DNA of 39,010 nt from an uncultured Microbacterium sp. (GTDB taxonomy: Bacteria > Actinomycetota > Actinomycetes > Actinomycetales > Microbacteriaceae). Within the stretch, counting starts at the first letter, position 1; every line of letters begins with the position of its first letter. The translations under genes were made by a program, and so were the position numbers. Shown here in pieces: positions 33,523-39,010 of this stretch. The notes under the pieces were generated by a model. The model made no database searches, was not told the origin of the DNA, and saw nothing but the letters and a program-made list of their open reading frames with translations. The DNA is taken from contig CAJYJO010000024.1 of assembly GCA_913774845.1 (NCBI GenBank), positions 1 to 39,010 of the forward strand, given 5' to 3'.

Positions 33523-35439
33523 TCAGCACCCCTCGATACGGAACAGACGCGCGTCGGGGCCCTGCTCATCGACGAGGACGAGGTGGGTTCCCGGCGACAG
33601 GTCCTGGATGCCGCTGAAGGCTGCCGCCCCCGCGGGATCGATGACGTCCTGCGTCCCGAAGTCGAGCACGTAGTCGATGCCGAGCTGATCGACGGTCCGG
33701 CAGACGGCCGGATCGGTGTCGATGTCGCGCAGATGCGCATTGAGGAACAGCAGTTCCGGCGAGGGACTGCCGAAGACGTGCTTCTGGGTCACCCGCCGGT
33801 CGGCGAAGGCGAGCGCGAGCGAAGCCCCCGTCCGAGGGCTGCCGGCGATGAGCGCATCCTCGGGGGTCTCGCCGTCGAGGCGCTCCAGCAATGCCTCTTC
33901 GTCCGACGAGAGGATGAGGGAGCTGTCCGTGTACGCGTACGCCTCGCGGACCTGGTCGAGGGCCATGCGCACGTTCGGACCCGTCGCGACGGAGAAGAGC
34001 GCGAGAACTCCGAGCGCCGCGGCGCCGATGCCGACCCATCGAGGAGTCCGACGGTGGCGCGCGGCGCGCCGGACCAGGTCGACGACGGTTATCGCGCCGA
34101 GGGTCGCCACCGGGATGGCTACCAGTGGTAGGAGGGCGGCGAGGCGGTTCGAGTCGTTGTACCAGGGGTTGGTCACCAGCTGACGCAAGGGGCTGTCGAT
34201 GCGCAACCCGGAGGCGATCGCGAAGAGGGCGACGGCCACGGCGAACGGCATGACGGCCGGGAGCCACCGCGAACGGCGGGCGACGGCGAAGAACCCGACG
34301 ATCAGCAGGATCGAGATCAGGGTGGTGGGGTTGTATCCGCGCGGTGAGACGAACAGCCCCTCTCCCAGAGACTGCGACAGCTGCTGCCACGGGGTCCATC
34401 CCGAGTGCTCCGCTCCCGTTCGGAAGACCGCGAGGGTCGCCGCCAGCGCGAGGCCGAAACCGACGACCGCCGCCGCGAGGAACAGGATCGATCCGCGCGT
34501 GCGTTCGCTCGCCGCCTTCACTGCGGCGGAGGTGATGACGACCGCGGCGGCGAAGAACAGGAGACTGAGGAACGCGTTCGGGTGCCCGAGGAACGTTCCT
34601 CCGGCCAGGAGGGCGACGAGCAGGGCGGAGCGCACCAGCGCGGGTGCACCCCGCTCCGGCAGCATCGTCACGACGGCAGCGAGTGCCGCGGGGATCATCG
34701 CGTACCCGACGAGGTTCGGGTACAGCACGCCCCAGTTGAAGAACAGGGCCGGGAAGGCGCCGAAACCCGTGGCGAGGGCGGCGGCGGTGACGTAGGCGGT
34801 CCGACGTTCGGCGAAGAACGCTCCGGCCAGTGCCATCACGGACGCGGGCCACAGGATCGAGACGATGGCCAGGTTCGCGCCGTTGACCGCGACCGGCACC
34901 GTCGCGCCCGTCATCTCGGCACCGAGAGTCGTCAGCGCATGCCACGCATTCGGGTAGAAGCCGATGTCGGAGGTCGACCCGATCTGGAAGGGCGACGCGC
35001 TGCCGTTCTGCAGAGCCGAGGCGATGGCGTTCAGGTGGACGATGTTGTCGAACCGCTGCGCGATGTTCCCGGGCGCGCCGAAGGCCCGCGCGAAGATGAC
35101 GGCGTTGACCACGGCAGCGAGAGCGAGGGCGACGACGACGAACAGGCCCGTGCGGGGTGCGCGCGGGCGCGGATCCGCGGTCGCGCGACGGCGGAGGAGA
35201 AGGCCGATACCGGCGACGACGAGCGTGACCAGGACGAGGGGAATCAGACCCCAGCTCAACCCGACGAGGGGGGCGACCGACGCGGCGACGGCCGCGATTG
35301 TGGCCGAGATCGCCGGTGCGAGCAGCAGGCGTTGAGGGCTTCGCCATCCCCATCCGGCGACGATGACCGACGCACCCGGGAGGATCAGGACCAGTGCGAC
35401 GACGAGGTACGCCGGAACCGCGCTGATCCACTCACTCAT
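33523..35439 (-). CDS. DUF6541-like polytopic membrane protein, GT-C-type, 638 aa
   Basis: About twelve TM helices followed by an extracytoplasmic C-terminal domain of about 150 residues. The segment FDNIVHLNAIASALQNG with GFYPNAWHALTTL after it matches the actinobacterial family of unknown function DUF6541, thought to be GT-C-like. Acidic FDNIVH and the later YNDSNRLAALLPLVAIP fit lipid-sugar dependent enzymes. First gene of the minus-strand operon. ATG 35439 has Shine-Dalgarno GGAGAAG; the extension to 35478 is rejected because it reads through the promoter. Biochemical role is unknown. Confidence 0.78.
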   Translation of the reverse strand: MSEWISAVPAYLVVALVLILPGASVIVAGWGWRSPQRLLLAPAISATIAAVAASVAPLVGLSWGLIPLVLVTLVVAGIGLLLRRRATADPRPRAPRTGLFVVVALALAAVVNAVIFARAFGAPGNIAQRFDNIVHLNAIASALQNGSASPFQIGSTSDIGFYPNAWHALTTLGAEMTGATVPVAVNGANLAIVSILWPASVMALAGAFFAERRTAYVTAAALATGFGAFPALFFNWGVLYPNLVGYAMIPAALAAVVTMLPERGAPALVRSALLVALLAGGTFLGHPNAFLSLLFFAAAVVITSAAVKAASERTRGSILFLAAAVVGFGLALAATLAVFRTGAEHSGWTPWQQLSQSLGEGLFVSPRGYNPTTLISILLIVGFFAVARRSRWLPAVMPFAVAVALFAIASGLRIDSPLRQLVTNPWYNDSNRLAALLPLVAIPVATLGAITVVDLVRRAARHRRTPRWVGIGAAALGVLALFSVATGPNVRMALDQVREAYAYTDSSLILSSDEEALLERLDGETPEDALIAGSPRTGASLALAFADRRVTQKHVFGSPSPELLFLNAHLRDIDTDPAVCRTVDQLGIDYVLDFGTQDVIDPAGAAAFSGIQDLSPGTHLVLVDEQGPDARLFRIEGC

Positions 35440-35476
35440 ACGATTTCTTCTCCGTCTGCGGTCATTTCGACACGCC

Positions 35477-35482
35477 ATCGTA
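35477..35482 (-). promoter_or_regulatory. -10-like hexamer TACGAT upstream of the DUF6541-type gene
   Basis: Minus-strand TACGAT lies about 38 nt before ATG 35439, giving a short leader with its Shine-Dalgarno. No convincing -35 is seen. The 164-bp gap to glf (35440-35603) is a divergent promoter region. Confidence 0.35.
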
Positions 35483-35540
35483 TCGGACCGTCTCTGCGGG
35501 GCCGCTGGACGCGGTCAGCGGACCTCGGAGACGCCGCGGG

Positions 35541-38779
<3,239 letters not shown>

Positions 38780-38844
38780 CCGACCGTCAAATTCGAAGTG
38801 AACCGAGGAGGGGGCCTCGCGAAGGGATCTTCAGCATCCTCCGT

Positions 38845-38850
38845 TACGCT
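38845..38850 (+). promoter_or_regulatory. -10-like hexamer TACGCT upstream of the last GT2
   Basis: TACGCT lies 34 nt before ATG 38885 in the 105-bp gap after the acyltransferase. The same hexamer stands before hldE. Confidence 0.35.
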
Positions 38851-38884
38851 GGTGCGGTTTGTCCCCTCCAGATCGCGAGCCTCC

Positions 38885-39010
38885 ATGGATCTTTCTGTCA
38901 TCGTTCCGACCTTCAATGAGGGTCCGAACGTCGCCGAACTCGTCCGGCGCACGGCGGCGGCGTTGGCGGGTCGCGAGGTCGAGGTCGTCTTCGTCGACGA
39001 CTCCACCGAC
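38885..39010 (+). CDS. Family 2 glycosyltransferase, DPM1-like, truncated by the window end (first 42 aa)
   Basis: Only the N-terminus is present: LSVIVPTFNEGPNVAELVRR and VVFVDDSTD, the usual GT-A opening and nucleotide Asp pair, with wording typical of polyprenol-phosphate mannose/glucose synthases. The rest lies beyond the window, so membrane segments and specificity cannot be judged. Confidence 0.8.
   Translation, partial: MDLSVIVPTFNEGPNVAELVRRTAAALAGREVEVVFVDDSTD

Overview
The window looks like a chromosomal segment of a high-GC actinobacterium, most likely Microbacterium or another member of the Microbacteriaceae. The evidence is the strong G+C bias, the many GTG starts, 4-bp ATGA/GTGA gene overlaps, a biotin carboxylase epsilon subunit, a BirA without DNA-binding domain, LGFP repeats, and many TANNNT hexamers placed 6-7 nt before start codons (leaderless-type promoters). 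The assignment to genus is inference. Almost the whole window is coding: 33 complete genes and one partial gene. I see no tRNA, rRNA, CRISPR array, transposase, integrase or attachment site.

Region 1 (1-8.1 kb) is housekeeping. accE and an acyl-CoA carboxylase beta subunit (minus strand) diverge from birA. Then follow a PH-domain membrane protein, a REP-like palindromic intergenic repeat, purK, purE, an LCP-family glycopolymer ligase and a GT-B glycosyltransferase.

Region 2 (8.1-13.1 kb) is a heptose block: a GT2 enzyme, a GT9 heptosyltransferase-like enzyme, bifunctional HldE, GmhA and (minus strand) GmhB. Together these encode all steps from sedoheptulose-7-phosphate to ADP-D-glycero-beta-D-manno-heptose, a sugar nucleotide best known from Gram-negative LPS. 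No HldD epimerase is present here.

Region 3 (13.2-24.5 kb) holds a GT-C-like membrane protein, then a tightly coupled run: lipoprotein, a secreted 899-aa protein with a lysozyme-like domain and 12 LGFP repeats, a two-domain glycosyltransferase, an 88-aa coiled-coil protein, a GT2, an acyltransferase-3, an SDR sugar-nucleotide reductase and an RmlC-type epimerase. Parts of it are visibly lower in GC than the flanks.

Region 4 (24.5-28.6 kb) supplies and exports glycan: rmlA and rmlB (divergent, dTDP-4-keto-6-deoxyglucose) and a Wzm/Wzt ABC exporter whose ATPase has a C-terminal glycan-binding-type domain. Rml genes plus a non-RmlD-like SDR suggest dTDP-L-rhamnose or dTDP-6-deoxy-L-talose.

Region 5 (28.7-39 kb) is a minus-strand operon (DUF6541-like GT-C protein, GT4, membrane GT2, Wzx-like flippase, GT4) diverging from glf (UDP-galactopyranose mutase), which overlaps an OafA-type acyltransferase with an SGNH domain. 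The window ends inside a DPM1-like GT2. Taken together, the window encodes sugar activation (ADP-heptose, dTDP-deoxyhexose, UDP-Galf), glycan assembly, acylation, two export routes and LCP attachment, and so looks like a composite cell-wall glycopolymer or surface-glycoconjugate locus. The most unusual element is the complete ADP-heptose pathway in a presumed Gram-positive organism.
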